A stretch of DNA of 64,000 nt from NCBI RefSeq assembly GCF_034424315.1, contig NZ_CP139972.1:5270001-5334000 (forward strand), given 5' to 3'. Both the position numbers and the translations under genes were made by a program. This DNA comes from Chitinophaga sancti (GTDB taxonomy: Bacteria; Bacteroidota; Bacteroidia; Chitinophagales; Chitinophagaceae). The notes below the pieces were generated by a model that worked only from the letters and a program-made list of their open reading frames with translations, made no database searches and was not told the DNA's origin. Below are positions 1-9,283 of this stretch, in pieces; positions within the stretch are counted from its first letter, which is position 1; each line of letters begins with the position of its first letter.

Positions 1-676
1 CCCAGCTGCTCACGAAAGTATACCAGCTATACATTGTAGAATACCAATGTGCATCGATACTCATTAACCAGATCCATGGAGTAGTAGAACCAACACTCAG
101 CGCATAGATAACTGTGAAAGCACCGCACATTACAGTATTTCTCCACAGAATGCGTTTGCCGTTTTCTTTGGAGAGATCCCATCCATCTTCTTCGATGGAC
201 ATGTTGCGGAGTTTAATAGTAAACAGGATCCAGAGACCGATAGTCAGGACGCTTGCTATTGTTACGAAACTTGGATTGAGGAACGCTTCTTTCCAGCTCA
301 GGATTGGGTCATGAGCTACATGTTCTTTATCAAGCCAGTGGTAAATATTACCTGCCTTACCATAGATCAGGCAGAGCAGGATAGCTAAAAAGATAATGCC
401 CAATACAGGAACAGCCATTGAGATCGCTTCCGGTACGCGACGGAAGGCAACCTGCCAGCCTCCATGTGCCAGGGTAGTGGCACCGATAAAGAAGGTACTG
501 GCTAATACAACAAGCAGAAAGAAAGAGCTGTTCTGCAGGAGGCCAGCCCAGAAACGTGTGGAGCCATGCTCACCACTAAATACGAAATATCCGATCAACA
601 AAGTCAGCAAGCCAATAGCTATCAACACGAAGCTGGTCGTCTTTAATCTTGCCGGTACTACAAATTGGTCCTTCAT
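1..676 (-). CDS. actF: Alternative complex III subunit ActF (quinol:cytochrome c oxidoreductase membrane subunit), partial
   Basis: Translating the minus strand from the ATG at 674-676 gives an open frame to the left edge (about 225 residues, C-terminus missing). It starts MKDQFVVPARLKTTSF and has several hydrophobic helices. A conserved-looking segment, TLAHGGWQVAFRRVPEAIS, is typical of the NrfD/PsrC-like quinone-binding subunit ActF. It is the last visible gene of the actABCDEF order and starts 41 bases after actE ends, so it is co-transcribed. In alternative complex III this subunit sits in the inner membrane and helps bind quinol. The assignment rests on gene order plus the membrane pattern. 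The missing C-terminus cannot be judged. Confidence 0.85.
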   Translation of the reverse strand, partial: MKDQFVVPARLKTTSFVLIAIGLLTLLIGYFVFSGEHGSTRFWAGLLQNSSFFLLVVLASTFFIGATTLAHGGWQVAFRRVPEAISMAVPVLGIIFLAILLCLIYGKAGNIYHWLDKEHVAHDPILSWKEAFLNPSFVTIASVLTIGLWILFTIKLRNMSIEEDGWDLSKENGKRILWRNTVMCGAFTVIYALSVGSTTPWIWLMSIDAHWYSTMYSWYTFVSSW

Positions 677-717
677 TACTGTATATTAAAATACTTAATT
701 AATGCTATTATATTCAA

Positions 718-1380
718 TTATTTATGTGCAGTGCTATCCGAAGTTGGAGCTGCTGCCGCTGCAGGTGCTGGTGCAGTTGCAGGTTTAGCGCTTGCATCAC
801 CATCTACCAGGGTAGGAGGGTTCGCACCGCCGTTCTGTACACTGCGGATATATGCAGCAATTTTCCAACGCTGTGTTCTATCCAGCTGGCTGGCGTAGCT
901 ACCCATCACGTTGAAACCATAAGTCATTACGTGGAACAGGCGACCTTCAGTATAGCTGGCTTTTGCACCACTAGCCAGGTTAGCAGGAGCAGCTACATAA
1001 GGACCATTACCATCCTTATACAGTGGACCATTACCATCCAGCTTAGTACCGTGGCAAATACCGCAGTAAATATTGAATAAACGTTTTCCTTCCTCCAGAT
1101 CCGCTTTCGCCAGAATCAGTGGATTTTTAACACCGTTAGCTAACGCAGTATCTTCTGCTTTCAGATGGTAAGGCAATAACTCTCCTCTTTTCACGGTGCC
1201 ATCTACAGGTTTCATAGATGATACCTTCTCGTTATAGAACTCATAAGCACGGGATTCATACATGTCAGGCATGTAAATCCTTCCGGGCTTTCTGTTATTC
1301 TCTCCCCTGTTGCATGATACCGATACCAAAGCTCCACTTACCAAAGCAGCTGCGATCAATATGTTGGAAGTCCTTTTCAT
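718..1380 (-). CDS. actE: Alternative complex III subunit ActE, monohaem cytochrome c lipoprotein
   Basis: 220 residues from the ATG at 1378-1380; a TTG codon six codons upstream is in frame but less likely. The N-terminus is a lipoprotein signal ending in VSVSC, so the protein is probably lipid-anchored on the periplasmic side. One c-type haem site, CGICH (in YCGICHG), lies near residue 105, and a distal Met-containing region follows (VMTYGFNVMGSYASQL). The last 35 residues are Ala/Pro-rich and low in complexity. In the family ActE passes electrons from the ActA/ActB haem and iron-sulphur chain towards the terminal oxidase. It lies between actD and actF in the usual order. Confidence 0.9.
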   Translation of the reverse strand: MKRTSNILIAAALVSGALVSVSCNRGENNRKPGRIYMPDMYESRAYEFYNEKVSSMKPVDGTVKRGELLPYHLKAEDTALANGVKNPLILAKADLEEGKRLFNIYCGICHGTKLDGNGPLYKDGNGPYVAAPANLASGAKASYTEGRLFHVMTYGFNVMGSYASQLDRTQRWKIAAYIRSVQNGGANPPTLVDGDASAKPATAPAPAAAAAPTSDSTAHK

Positions 1381-1457
1381 CTGTTTATTATAATTCAAGC
1401 TTATATTCTGTATACTTCTCTGTAAGTCTGATTTACAGGGAAGATTGAAATCGTTGT

Positions 1458-2060
1458 TTACGCGTTTACTGTTGCAGTCTCAGCGTTCTTGTACAGGGTA
1501 GGTTCATCATCCTGATCGAAACGACCGTACCACCATCCTGCTTCTGCACGCTGCTCGTTTATTTCTAAACCGCCCGCCTGTGCCAGGAGAGCTTTTACTT
1601 CTTCAGCGTTTGTTTTAGCAGTCACCTCGATTGCCATTACAAACAGGTCATCTGTCTGACGTGGGTGGAAGATGTGCTTCTTTACAAATGGCATCAGGTT
1701 ACACAGGTAGCAGAAAGTCATCACCATACCTACCGCAGAGAACAATACTGTCAACTCGAAGGTAATAGGAATGAACGCCGGCAATGGGAAGTGTGGCTTA
1801 CCACCAATGTTCAGCGGCCAGTCTGAACTGAAGATCCAGCTCATGCAGGATAATGCTGTTGTAGTACCGCAAACACCATATATGAAACCGGCAGTATGCA
1901 GGCTGGTTTCACGGAGACCCATCGCATGATCAAGACCATGCACAGGAAATGGTGTGTATACATCATGGATTTTGTAGCCCGCAGTTCTTACTTTTTTAAC
2001 TGCCGGAAATAATACCGCCTCATCATCAAAACTTGCTACAACGAAATTTTTAACCGCCAT
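1458..2060 (-). CDS. actD: Alternative complex III subunit ActD (DUF3341)
   Basis: 200 residues starting MAVKNFVVASFDDEAVLFPA. This is the DUF3341 pattern: a soluble N-terminal domain followed by two hydrophobic helices (about residues 57-80 and 95-125), then a soluble C-terminal tail. The paired helices are separated by a short loop containing WPLNIGGKPHFPLPAFIPIT, a typical ActD segment. ActD is a small membrane subunit of alternative complex III with no cofactor of its own. It lies 59 bases downstream of actC and 77 bases upstream of actE. Confidence 0.92.
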   Translation of the reverse strand: MAVKNFVVASFDDEAVLFPAVKKVRTAGYKIHDVYTPFPVHGLDHAMGLRETSLHTAGFIYGVCGTTTALSCMSWIFSSDWPLNIGGKPHFPLPAFIPITFELTVLFSAVGMVMTFCYLCNLMPFVKKHIFHPRQTDDLFVMAIEVTAKTNAEEVKALLAQAGGLEINEQRAEAGWWYGRFDQDDEPTLYKNAETATVNA

Positions 2061-2119
2061 ATGTTTAAAAAAATTCTAAGTCTAAAATGTCTATGTCCAG
2101 ATTTCTTAACAGCTAACAA

Positions 2120-3607
2120 TTAATTGTGAGCATGTGCTACGGCATGACCTGCATGTCCGTGGTCGTCATCATGAGAACCATGTGCATGGTGCTCAAATTC
2201 TTCAGCAGAAAGTGGCTCCAGTGGCTCCATGTTATTCTTCTTGAAACTTTCGCCGGAAGTTTTCAGTACGAACTTGATTTCCGCAACTGCAATTACCGGG
2301 AAGTATTTAGCGAACAGGAAGAAACATGTGAAGAACAGACCGAAGGTACCCATGTAGAAACCAACTTCTGGCCAGGATGGACGATAGTAGCTCCAGCTGG
2401 ATGGCAGATAGTCACGGTACAGGGAAGTACAGATGATTACGAAACGCTCGAACCACATACCGATGTTTACAATGATAGACATCACGAATGTTACTACGAT
2501 GTTTCTTCTCATTTTACGGAACCAGAATACCTGCGGCGTGATTACGTTACAAGTCATCATGATCCAGTAAGACCAACCCAGCGGACCCGCTGCGCGATAT
2601 TTGTAGAATGTTGCAAATTCGTAAGGAACAGCTGCATACCATGCCATGAAGAGCTCCGTCAGGTAAGCACAACCTACCACAGAACCAGTCAGTACGATTA
2701 CCTTATTCATGGCTTCCATATGGCCCATGGTAATATAATCTTCCAGACCTAATACTTTACGTACAATGATCAGCAGGGTATTTACCATCGCAAATCCGGA
2801 GAAGATCGCACCCGCTACGAAGTAGGGAGGGAAGATGGTAGTATGCCAACCAGGTATTACTGAAGTTGCAAAGTCAAAAGATACGATAGTGTGTACAGAA
2901 AGTACCAGTGGAGTAGACAGACCTGCCAGCACCAGAGACAGTGCCTCATGACGCTGCCAGTGTTTTGCAGAACCGGTCCAGCCGAAAGATGCTACACCAT
3001 ACAGCAGCTTGCGCAGTTTGGTCTTTGCCCTGTCACGAACAGTTGCAAAGTCAGGCAGCAAACCTGAATACCAGAACAGCAGAGATACTGTGAAATAAGT
3101 AGAAATCGCGAACACGTCCCAAAGGAGTGGAGAGTTAAAGTTCACCCACAGCGGACCACGTGTATTTGGATAAGGTAATACGAAGAACGCCATCCATACA
3201 CGACCCATGTGGAAGATCGGGAACTGACCGGCACACATTACCGCGAAGATCGTCATCGCTTCTGCCGCACGGTTTACCCCTGTACGCCATCCCTGGCGGA
3301 ACAGCAGGAGGATCGCAGAGATCAGCGTACCCGCGTGACCAATACCTACCCACCATACGAAGTTGGTGATATCCCAACCCCATCCAATTGTTTTATTCAG
3401 GTTCCACACCCCGGTACCATAATAAACTTCCCAGGTTACAGAGAAAACACCCCATAACAACAACGCTACGGAAATGAAAAAGCCTATATACCACAGTTTA
3501 CCAGGCTTCCCTTCAATAGGGCCGATGATATCTTCAGTTACCTGGTGGTAATTCTTCTCCCCATCAACTAATGGTTCTCTTAATGTGGATTCGTACTTTA
3601 AATGCAT
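2120..3607 (-). CDS. actC: Alternative complex III subunit ActC (NrfD/PsrC-like polytopic membrane protein)
   Basis: 495 residues. A soluble start (MHLKYESTLREPLVDGEKNY) leads into about ten hydrophobic helices of the NrfD family, including WDITNFVWWVGIGHAGTLIS, a hallmark of the quinol-binding subunit. The family partner is ActB, which docks on its periplasmic face; quinol oxidation takes place in this membrane sector. The last 30 residues are unusually His/Asp-rich (EFEHHAHGSHDDDHGHAGHA) and could bind metal, though this is inference. It lies 129 bases after actB and 59 before actD, within one operon. Confidence 0.95.
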   Translation of the reverse strand: MHLKYESTLREPLVDGEKNYHQVTEDIIGPIEGKPGKLWYIGFFISVALLLWGVFSVTWEVYYGTGVWNLNKTIGWGWDITNFVWWVGIGHAGTLISAILLLFRQGWRTGVNRAAEAMTIFAVMCAGQFPIFHMGRVWMAFFVLPYPNTRGPLWVNFNSPLLWDVFAISTYFTVSLLFWYSGLLPDFATVRDRAKTKLRKLLYGVASFGWTGSAKHWQRHEALSLVLAGLSTPLVLSVHTIVSFDFATSVIPGWHTTIFPPYFVAGAIFSGFAMVNTLLIIVRKVLGLEDYITMGHMEAMNKVIVLTGSVVGCAYLTELFMAWYAAVPYEFATFYKYRAAGPLGWSYWIMMTCNVITPQVFWFRKMRRNIVVTFVMSIIVNIGMWFERFVIICTSLYRDYLPSSWSYYRPSWPEVGFYMGTFGLFFTCFFLFAKYFPVIAVAEIKFVLKTSGESFKKNNMEPLEPLSAEEFEHHAHGSHDDDHGHAGHAVAHAHN

Positions 3608-3736
3608 AATTCTTTAAGCTTTTACCCCTAACCTTTGCTCGCGCTTTAGAATAAGGAGCTTTTATTGTTCTAAACTTAAAACTTTATCTCTCTGTTAATC
3701 TTTCGTTCTCTTTAGCAAAAAGCCAGCCTTCGCCGA

Positions 3737-6700
3737 CTATGCTTCATGATGAGCTGCATGCTCTTCCTTCTTACCCTCTGCTTTAGCCTCAGCGTCTTTG
3801 TTTCTGATCTTAGCCAGGTAATTGATGGAAGGCAATACGTGCAGTTGTTCCAGTACATAGTACATTCTGCTCTTCTGCTCTTCGTTACGCACTTTATAGA
3901 TACGGCTTTCCTTATCGTTCACGTTACCGAATACGATTGCATCTGCAGAACAAGCCAGCTGACAAGCAGTTCTCGCTTCACCATCCTTCATCGGACGGCC
4001 AGCTTTCTTAGCAGTCAGTTTAGCATCCTGTAATTTCTGTACGCAGAAAGAACATTTTTCCATTACACCACGGCTACGAACCACTACATCAGGATTCAGT
4101 ACCATACGTGTCAGGTCATCGTTCATACCACCTACATCATACAGGTTGTTATCGAAGCTATCTGCACCATTCCAGTCTCTCCAGTTGAAGCGACGTACTT
4201 TGAACGGACAGTTGTTAGCACAATAACGGGTACCGATACAACGGTTGTAAGCCATCTGGTTAATACCTTCAGAGCTGTGGTTGGTAGCTGCTACCGGACA
4301 AACGTTCTCACACGGAGCGTTGTCACAGTGTTGACACAGCATAGGCTGGAACACTACTTCAGGATTGTCTTCATCTGTACCGCCAAAATAACGGTCGATG
4401 CGGATCCAGTGCATTTCGTGCGCCTTGATCACCTGTTCTTTACCAACTACTGATACGTTATTTTCAGCCTGACAAGCTATGGTACAGGCACCACAACCGA
4501 AACAGGTGTTCAGGTCAATTGACATACCCCATTTGATACCATGATATTGGTGAACATCAGGGTACAGGGTACCATTCTTAACGAAGTTGCTTACTGTATC
4601 TTTGGGATTAGCAGCATCATAACCAAACTGATCCAGTTCTTTCCTGTCTTCATTCACTTCCTCTGGGTTCTTGATGAACTCTTCCAGGGTAGTTTCTTTG
4701 ATGATAGGACGACCTTCATAGCTATTGTGAGTTTGGGTTACACCAATCTCGTAAGTCTGGTTAGTTTTCTCAACACTTACTTCAGCAGCATAATAATCGC
4801 GGGTAGTACCGTTGAAGCTTACAAAGTTGTAAACGTTCTTACCTACACCAGCAGCAGCTTTACCTGCGTTAGCGTTACGGCCATAACCTACAGCGATAGC
4901 GATCACTTCAGGATGGATACCTGGCAGGATCAGCAATGGCAGAAGAACCTCTTTACCATTTGCTTTTATCTTCAGAACAGTCTTATCGTTGTTGATTTCG
5001 TAATCATCACCCAGCTCAGAACCGAAAGTCTTAGCCAGTTTGTTGGAGATGACAGCGTAGTTATCCCATGTAGCACGGGTGATTGGGTCAGGCATTTCCT
5101 GCAACCATGGGTTGTTGGCTTCCTTACCATTACCGATCGCTACTTTTTCATACAGTACCAGTTCGAGTTTACCGCCCTTCTTTGCGCTGTTGATTTTAGC
5201 AGCTGCATCAGCTACATTACCGGCGAAAGAAGCACCACCCAATGCAGGCGCAGTAGCTGGTTCGATCACACCATCCTGCAGCACTTTGTCCCATGCTTCC
5301 TGGCTACCCAGTTTAGCAATCCACTCGTTCTTCAGGAAATCTTCCCATGCAGTAGTGTTGCCACTCCATGCCAGGAGGGTAGCTTCGAATGCACGTGTTT
5401 TGAACAGTGGTGCAATGGTTGGCTGTATGAAGGAGAAATATCCGGTGCGGCCTTCAGCATCACCCCAGCTTTCGAGGAAGTGGTGAGCAGGAGCAGCGAA
5501 CTTAACGTTCTCGGAAGTTTCGTCTTTATGAGAGTTAAAGGAAACAGTCAGTTTGGTTTTCTTCAGACCTTCAGTGAAAGCCTGTGCATTGTAGTAGTCG
5601 TAGCTGGGGTTTACACCGTAGATGAACAGACCGCCCACAGTACCTGCGTTCAGATCTTTCACCAGTGTTTCCATGTCGCTATCGATACCCTGACGGTAGT
5701 TAACAGTGGAGGTCCAGTCGATGGTAGTACCGTTAGCGCCGATCTGGCTGTTGATCGCGTTAACAATGATCTGTACGTTTACATCGTTGGAGCCTGCTAC
5801 TACGATGGCTTTACCATTGTTAGCCTGCAGGGCTTTGGCCGCTTTCTGGATACCTTCTGCCAAACGCTTGTCAGCAATGGCAGGAGCGCTTACTGCACCG
5901 CCTACTGCATTCAGCAGGGCGAGGGCAACAGCACCAGTTTCAGAAGGCTTGTGTGTATATCTTTCATCAGCATTCGCACCGGTTACACTCATCATGCTCT
6001 CGAAGTGGAAATGTTTGCTCATTTCCGGCTTCTTCTCATCGATCTTACGGGTAGAACCATATTGCTTGCTGTATTCAACAGGGTTTAACCAGGTACCCAG
6101 GAAGTCAGCATTCAGGCTCACAATCACTTTGGCATTTTCAAAGTGGTAAGCAGGAAGCGTGCGCTTGCCATAAGAAGCTTCGTTAGCCAGCAGCATACCG
6201 GAGTAAGAAACTGCATCGTATGTTACATGGCGGAAGCCTGGATATTTAGCCTGGAAACCAGCGATTACTTTTTTAGTAGAAGGGCTGATGATGGTAGAAG
6301 TCAGCAGTACAATCGGAGCACCTGCCAGACCCGCGATAGCAGCAGCTACCTGTTTGTCCAGTTCGGCCCAGGTAGCCTCAGCACCTGCGATAGTTGGGAA
6401 ACGCAGACGGGCTGCATCGTACAGGCTCAGCACTGAACCCTGTACTCTTGCAGTAGAGGATGTACCAGTAATAGAAGACAATTCGTTACCATCCACTTTG
6501 ATTGGACGACCTTCGCGGGTTTTCACCACCAAAGGAACGAACTCACCATCAACGGCATATGTAGAAGCGTAGTAGTTAGGTACACCTGGAGTGATTTCCT
6601 CAGGCTTATTTACATAAGGTATTGCTTTCTTCACAGGTATCTCACAACTGGCAGCAATGGTAGCCGCTGCAGTAGTGAACCCCAGGTATTTCAGGAAGTC

Positions 6701-6841
6701 CCTGCGTGGGGTAGTAGCATTCAACAGGCTTTCACTCTCCTCAAAAGGCAGATCCTCTCTAAATTCGTTATTCACAATCTCCTGATGTTCCTTGGTATTG
6801 TGCAACTCCTCCAAGCCTTTCCAATACTTTTTTTGCTCCAT
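3737..6841 (-). CDS. actB: Alternative complex III subunit ActB (iron-sulphur, molybdopterin-oxidoreductase-like)
   Basis: 1034 residues. A twin-arginine signal (PRRDFLKYLGF, Arg46-Arg47) is followed by a lipobox-like AASC with Cys66, suggesting Tat export and possible lipid anchoring. The central part resembles a molybdopterin oxidoreductase catalytic domain, which in ActB carries no molybdenum. The C-terminal 255 residues hold an NrfC-like ferredoxin region from about residue 780: CFGCGACTIACQ, CQHCDNAPCENVC, CIGTRYCANNC, CSFCVQK and CQLAC, enough for the usual set of Fe-S clusters. It passes electrons from quinol to the haems of ActA and ActE. It lies between actA and actC in the standard order. 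Confidence 0.95.
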   Translation of the reverse strand: MEQKKYWKGLEELHNTKEHQEIVNNEFREDLPFEESESLLNATTPRRDFLKYLGFTTAAATIAASCEIPVKKAIPYVNKPEEITPGVPNYYASTYAVDGEFVPLVVKTREGRPIKVDGNELSSITGTSSTARVQGSVLSLYDAARLRFPTIAGAEATWAELDKQVAAAIAGLAGAPIVLLTSTIISPSTKKVIAGFQAKYPGFRHVTYDAVSYSGMLLANEASYGKRTLPAYHFENAKVIVSLNADFLGTWLNPVEYSKQYGSTRKIDEKKPEMSKHFHFESMMSVTGANADERYTHKPSETGAVALALLNAVGGAVSAPAIADKRLAEGIQKAAKALQANNGKAIVVAGSNDVNVQIIVNAINSQIGANGTTIDWTSTVNYRQGIDSDMETLVKDLNAGTVGGLFIYGVNPSYDYYNAQAFTEGLKKTKLTVSFNSHKDETSENVKFAAPAHHFLESWGDAEGRTGYFSFIQPTIAPLFKTRAFEATLLAWSGNTTAWEDFLKNEWIAKLGSQEAWDKVLQDGVIEPATAPALGGASFAGNVADAAAKINSAKKGGKLELVLYEKVAIGNGKEANNPWLQEMPDPITRATWDNYAVISNKLAKTFGSELGDDYEINNDKTVLKIKANGKEVLLPLLILPGIHPEVIAIAVGYGRNANAGKAAAGVGKNVYNFVSFNGTTRDYYAAEVSVEKTNQTYEIGVTQTHNSYEGRPIIKETTLEEFIKNPEEVNEDRKELDQFGYDAANPKDTVSNFVKNGTLYPDVHQYHGIKWGMSIDLNTCFGCGACTIACQAENNVSVVGKEQVIKAHEMHWIRIDRYFGGTDEDNPEVVFQPMLCQHCDNAPCENVCPVAATNHSSEGINQMAYNRCIGTRYCANNCPFKVRRFNWRDWNGADSFDNNLYDVGGMNDDLTRMVLNPDVVVRSRGVMEKCSFCVQKLQDAKLTAKKAGRPMKDGEARTACQLACSADAIVFGNVNDKESRIYKVRNEEQKSRMYYVLEQLHVLPSINYLAKIRNKDAEAKAEGKKEEHAAHHEA

Positions 6842-6970
6842 GTTATTTATACTAACGAGTTACGGATTATAATTAGCACTATGAAGAACGATGTATGAAG
6901 CTGGTATTATAACGATCTGTTTTACGCTACAACTTTGCTTCCTCCACCAGATTTATCTTCACTTATTATA

Positions 6971-8221
6971 TTAATAGTGACATTTCTGACATTCAGTACC
7001 ACCCACCATTTCAACAGTCACGCTGTCGATCTTGTGGTCTTTAACATCCTGGTGGAACTTCTCGAAAATGCTGTAGTATTTGTTGTCAGCAAACTGCACC
7101 TTGGTAGTACGGTGACAGTTGATACACCAACCCATTGACAGATCCGCGAACTGATGAACTTCATCTTCTTCGGTGATAGGACCGTGACAAGTCTGACACT
7201 GTTGCTTACCAGCTACTACGTGTTGAGAGTGGTTGAAGTAAACGTGGTCAGGCAGGTTGTGGATCTTAGTCCATGGAATAGGTTTGCCTGGTTTAGTGTA
7301 AGCTTTAGCAGTAGCATCCCAACCAACATACTCGTACAGTTTCGCGATTTCCGCTGTACCGTTGATCTTCTTGCCTTCTGCATTGAACAGATCCGGACCA
7401 TTGTATTCACCAATCACTTTGTGACAGTTCATACAAATGTTCTCAGAAGGGATCATTGCATGCTTACTCTTCTCAGCACCAGCATGGCAGTACAGACAGT
7501 TGATCTGGTTCATACCCGGGTGAACTTTGTGAGAGAAGAAGATAGGTTGCTCAGGCATGTAATCTTTCTGACGACCCAGACCGATTGCTCCGTTGATGGT
7601 GAAGTAACCACCAACCATGAACATCACCAGGATCACCAGCGCGATGTATGCTTTGTTTTTGTAGAAAGGAACAGGTTCTGGAATTGCTATGCCTTCTTTA
7701 TCAGCAGCAAGCTTGTTCAGATTGCTGTTAATCTGGAGGAGAATCAATGCTACAACTGCGAGAACCAGCGTAATGATACCGAACAGGAGGCTGTTATTAG
7801 CAGAACCTTCTTCCGTAGTTGTACCATTATCTGTCTTGCCTTTAGCAGCATCATCCTTGGCACCACCTTTGGCTTCCTCTTGCGCAACAAACGCCAGGAT
7901 ATCATCGATATCGGCGTCAGATAAACTAGGGAAACCTGGCATCGCAATCTTGTACTCATTGTACAATTGATTAGCATACTGGTCGCCAGTAGCTAATACA
8001 GCTGCTGAGTTGTGGATCCACTGATGTAATAATTTCTTATCACTCCAACGACCCTCAACACCCGCCAGGGCAGGACCAGTTAGTTTCTTTTGGACATTAT
8101 GGCAAGATGCGCAGTTGCTCTGAAACAATGTTTTACCCTTGGAAGGATCGGCAGCCCTTACTGAGAAGGAAGCGATCATACCAACGCATAGGACAAGAAC
8201 ACTCACAAAATGCTTACGCAT
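6971..8221 (-). CDS. actA: Alternative complex III subunit ActA, multihaem cytochrome c with extra N-terminal cytochrome domain
   Basis: 416 residues from the ATG at 8219-8221, chosen over an upstream in-frame GTG because MRKHFVSVLVLCVGMIASFSVRA reads as a signal peptide. Six CxxCH sites are visible: CASCH near residue 37 in a class-I cytochrome c domain with a distal MPGFPSLSD, then CLYCH, CMNCH, CQTCH, CINCH and CQKCH in the family's pentahaem part. A Gly/Thr/Glu-rich linker and two membrane helices separate the two parts. The standard ActA is pentahaem, so the N-terminal domain adds a sixth haem. It is first in the operon, and the region upstream is non-coding, so its promoter lies there. 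Confidence 0.92.
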   Translation of the reverse strand: MRKHFVSVLVLCVGMIASFSVRAADPSKGKTLFQSNCASCHNVQKKLTGPALAGVEGRWSDKKLLHQWIHNSAAVLATGDQYANQLYNEYKIAMPGFPSLSDADIDDILAFVAQEEAKGGAKDDAAKGKTDNGTTTEEGSANNSLLFGIITLVLAVVALILLQINSNLNKLAADKEGIAIPEPVPFYKNKAYIALVILVMFMVGGYFTINGAIGLGRQKDYMPEQPIFFSHKVHPGMNQINCLYCHAGAEKSKHAMIPSENICMNCHKVIGEYNGPDLFNAEGKKINGTAEIAKLYEYVGWDATAKAYTKPGKPIPWTKIHNLPDHVYFNHSQHVVAGKQQCQTCHGPITEEDEVHQFADLSMGWCINCHRTTKVQFADNKYYSIFEKFHQDVKDHKIDSVTVEMVGGTECQKCHY

Positions 8222-8632
8222 ACGGATGGAAACACGACGATACACAGCCTATTTAGTTTAGATTTGACCTTAAGTTTCTTTAAAAAGTGCCAGCAAAAAT
8301 AAGACACAATATTGACAATATACTAACAATTATAAAAAAATCTTACTTGCTTCACTAATTCCTTTTTCCTATACATGACGCGGAAAAGCGCGTATTGATC
8401 AGATACTTTTACATAAAAAAAACATGATAAATATCATAAACTGCAGTCCGGTTTCACCGCATCGTTCCAAACATAAATATTGCCATGTATTTTAATATGG
8501 TATAAAGAGGGGTATAATGGTCCAAAGTTGTGCCTCAGGTTAATTAACCTCTTTGCCCAGCGAATAGTTCAAATATACTCCGAAAATTCTGCGATCAAAA
8601 CAGGCCCTGCCGCACATCTGCTGATATTTAGC
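8222..8632. other. Divergent intergenic region between actA and purN
   Basis: About 450 AT-rich bases separate the start of actA (minus) from purN (plus); no gene is visible. A minus-strand TATTTTTG at 8294-8301 could be an actA -7 element, but no TTG lies 19 bases upstream, so this is weak. Two small symmetric sequences are present: a 5-base-pair hairpin at 8378-8393 (ACGCG/CGCGT) and a perfect 14-base palindrome, AGGTTAATTAACCT, at 8537-8550. Either could be a protein site; no regulator can be named. Confidence 0.5.
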
Positions 8633-8640
8633 TAATTTTG
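8633..8640 (+). promoter_or_regulatory. Candidate -7 promoter element for purN
   Basis: TAATTTTG matches the Bacteroidota -7 consensus TAnnTTTG and lies 37 bases before the purN start codon. No clear TTG is found at the -33 position, so this is a moderate call. Confidence 0.4.
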
Positions 8641-8676
8641 TAAATCTTTCTTTATTAAGCAAACAAAAGAATCAAC

Positions 8677-9243
8677 TTGAAAAATATAGCCATCTTCGCT
8701 TCCGGTGCAGGTAGTAACGCGCAAAAGATCATCGACCATTTCAAAGGCTCCGACAAAGCCGCCGTTACCCTCATCCTCTGCAATAAACCCGGAGCCGGCA
8801 TTCTTACCATCGCTGAAAATGAACACATCCCTTCTATATTGATAGAGAAAGAACGCTTTTTCAAGAGTGATGATTATATTCAGCTCCTGAAAAAAGCAAA
8901 TATTGAGCTGGTTGTATTGGCTGGTTTCCTGTGGAAAGTACCAGCAAACCTGGTAAAGGCTTTTCCTGACCGTATTATTAATATACATCCCGCCCTGCTT
9001 CCTAAATATGGAGGCAAAGGCATGTACGGTCACTTTGTGCACGACGCCGTGATCTCCGCCAGGGAAACCGAAAGTGGTATCACCATCCATTTTGTCAATG
9101 AAAAATATGACGATGGCGCCACTATCTTACAGGAACGTTGTACCATCACCCCGGACGATACCCCGGATACCCTCGCAAAGAAGGTACAGGTGCTGGAACA
9201 CAAGTTTTATCCACTAATTGTGGAACGATTATTGACTTTATAA
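8677..9243 (+). CDS. purN: Phosphoribosylglycinamide formyltransferase
   Basis: 188 residues. This enzyme transfers a formyl group from 10-formyl-tetrahydrofolate to glycinamide ribonucleotide, the third step of purine synthesis, in the cytoplasm. The phosphate-binding start (NIAIFASGAGSNAQ) and the catalytic block (INIHPALLPKYGG, with Asn and His, followed by GHFVHDAV and an Asp near TPDDT) are clear. Length is normal for PurN. The start codon is TTG: the family N-terminus begins exactly here and no ATG is available nearby. It stands alone, divergent from the act operon. Confidence 0.93.
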   Translation: MKNIAIFASGAGSNAQKIIDHFKGSDKAAVTLILCNKPGAGILTIAENEHIPSILIEKERFFKSDDYIQLLKKANIELVVLAGFLWKVPANLVKAFPDRIINIHPALLPKYGGKGMYGHFVHDAVISARETESGITIHFVNEKYDDGATILQERCTITPDDTPDTLAKKVQVLEHKFYPLIVERLLTL

Positions 9244-9283
9244 CCGGTCATACTTTCAGCTAAGAAGCTGGTAATTAAACTAT

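Noticed and set aside
4541..6088. Long plus-strand open frame (515 codons) opposite actB
   Set aside because: It lies wholly inside the well-supported actB gene, has a Ser/Thr/Val-rich improbable composition and no family features; it is a shadow of the coding strand.
8222..8245. GTG start for ActA at 8245
   Set aside because: The additional eight residues precede a normal signal peptide starting at the ATG (8221).
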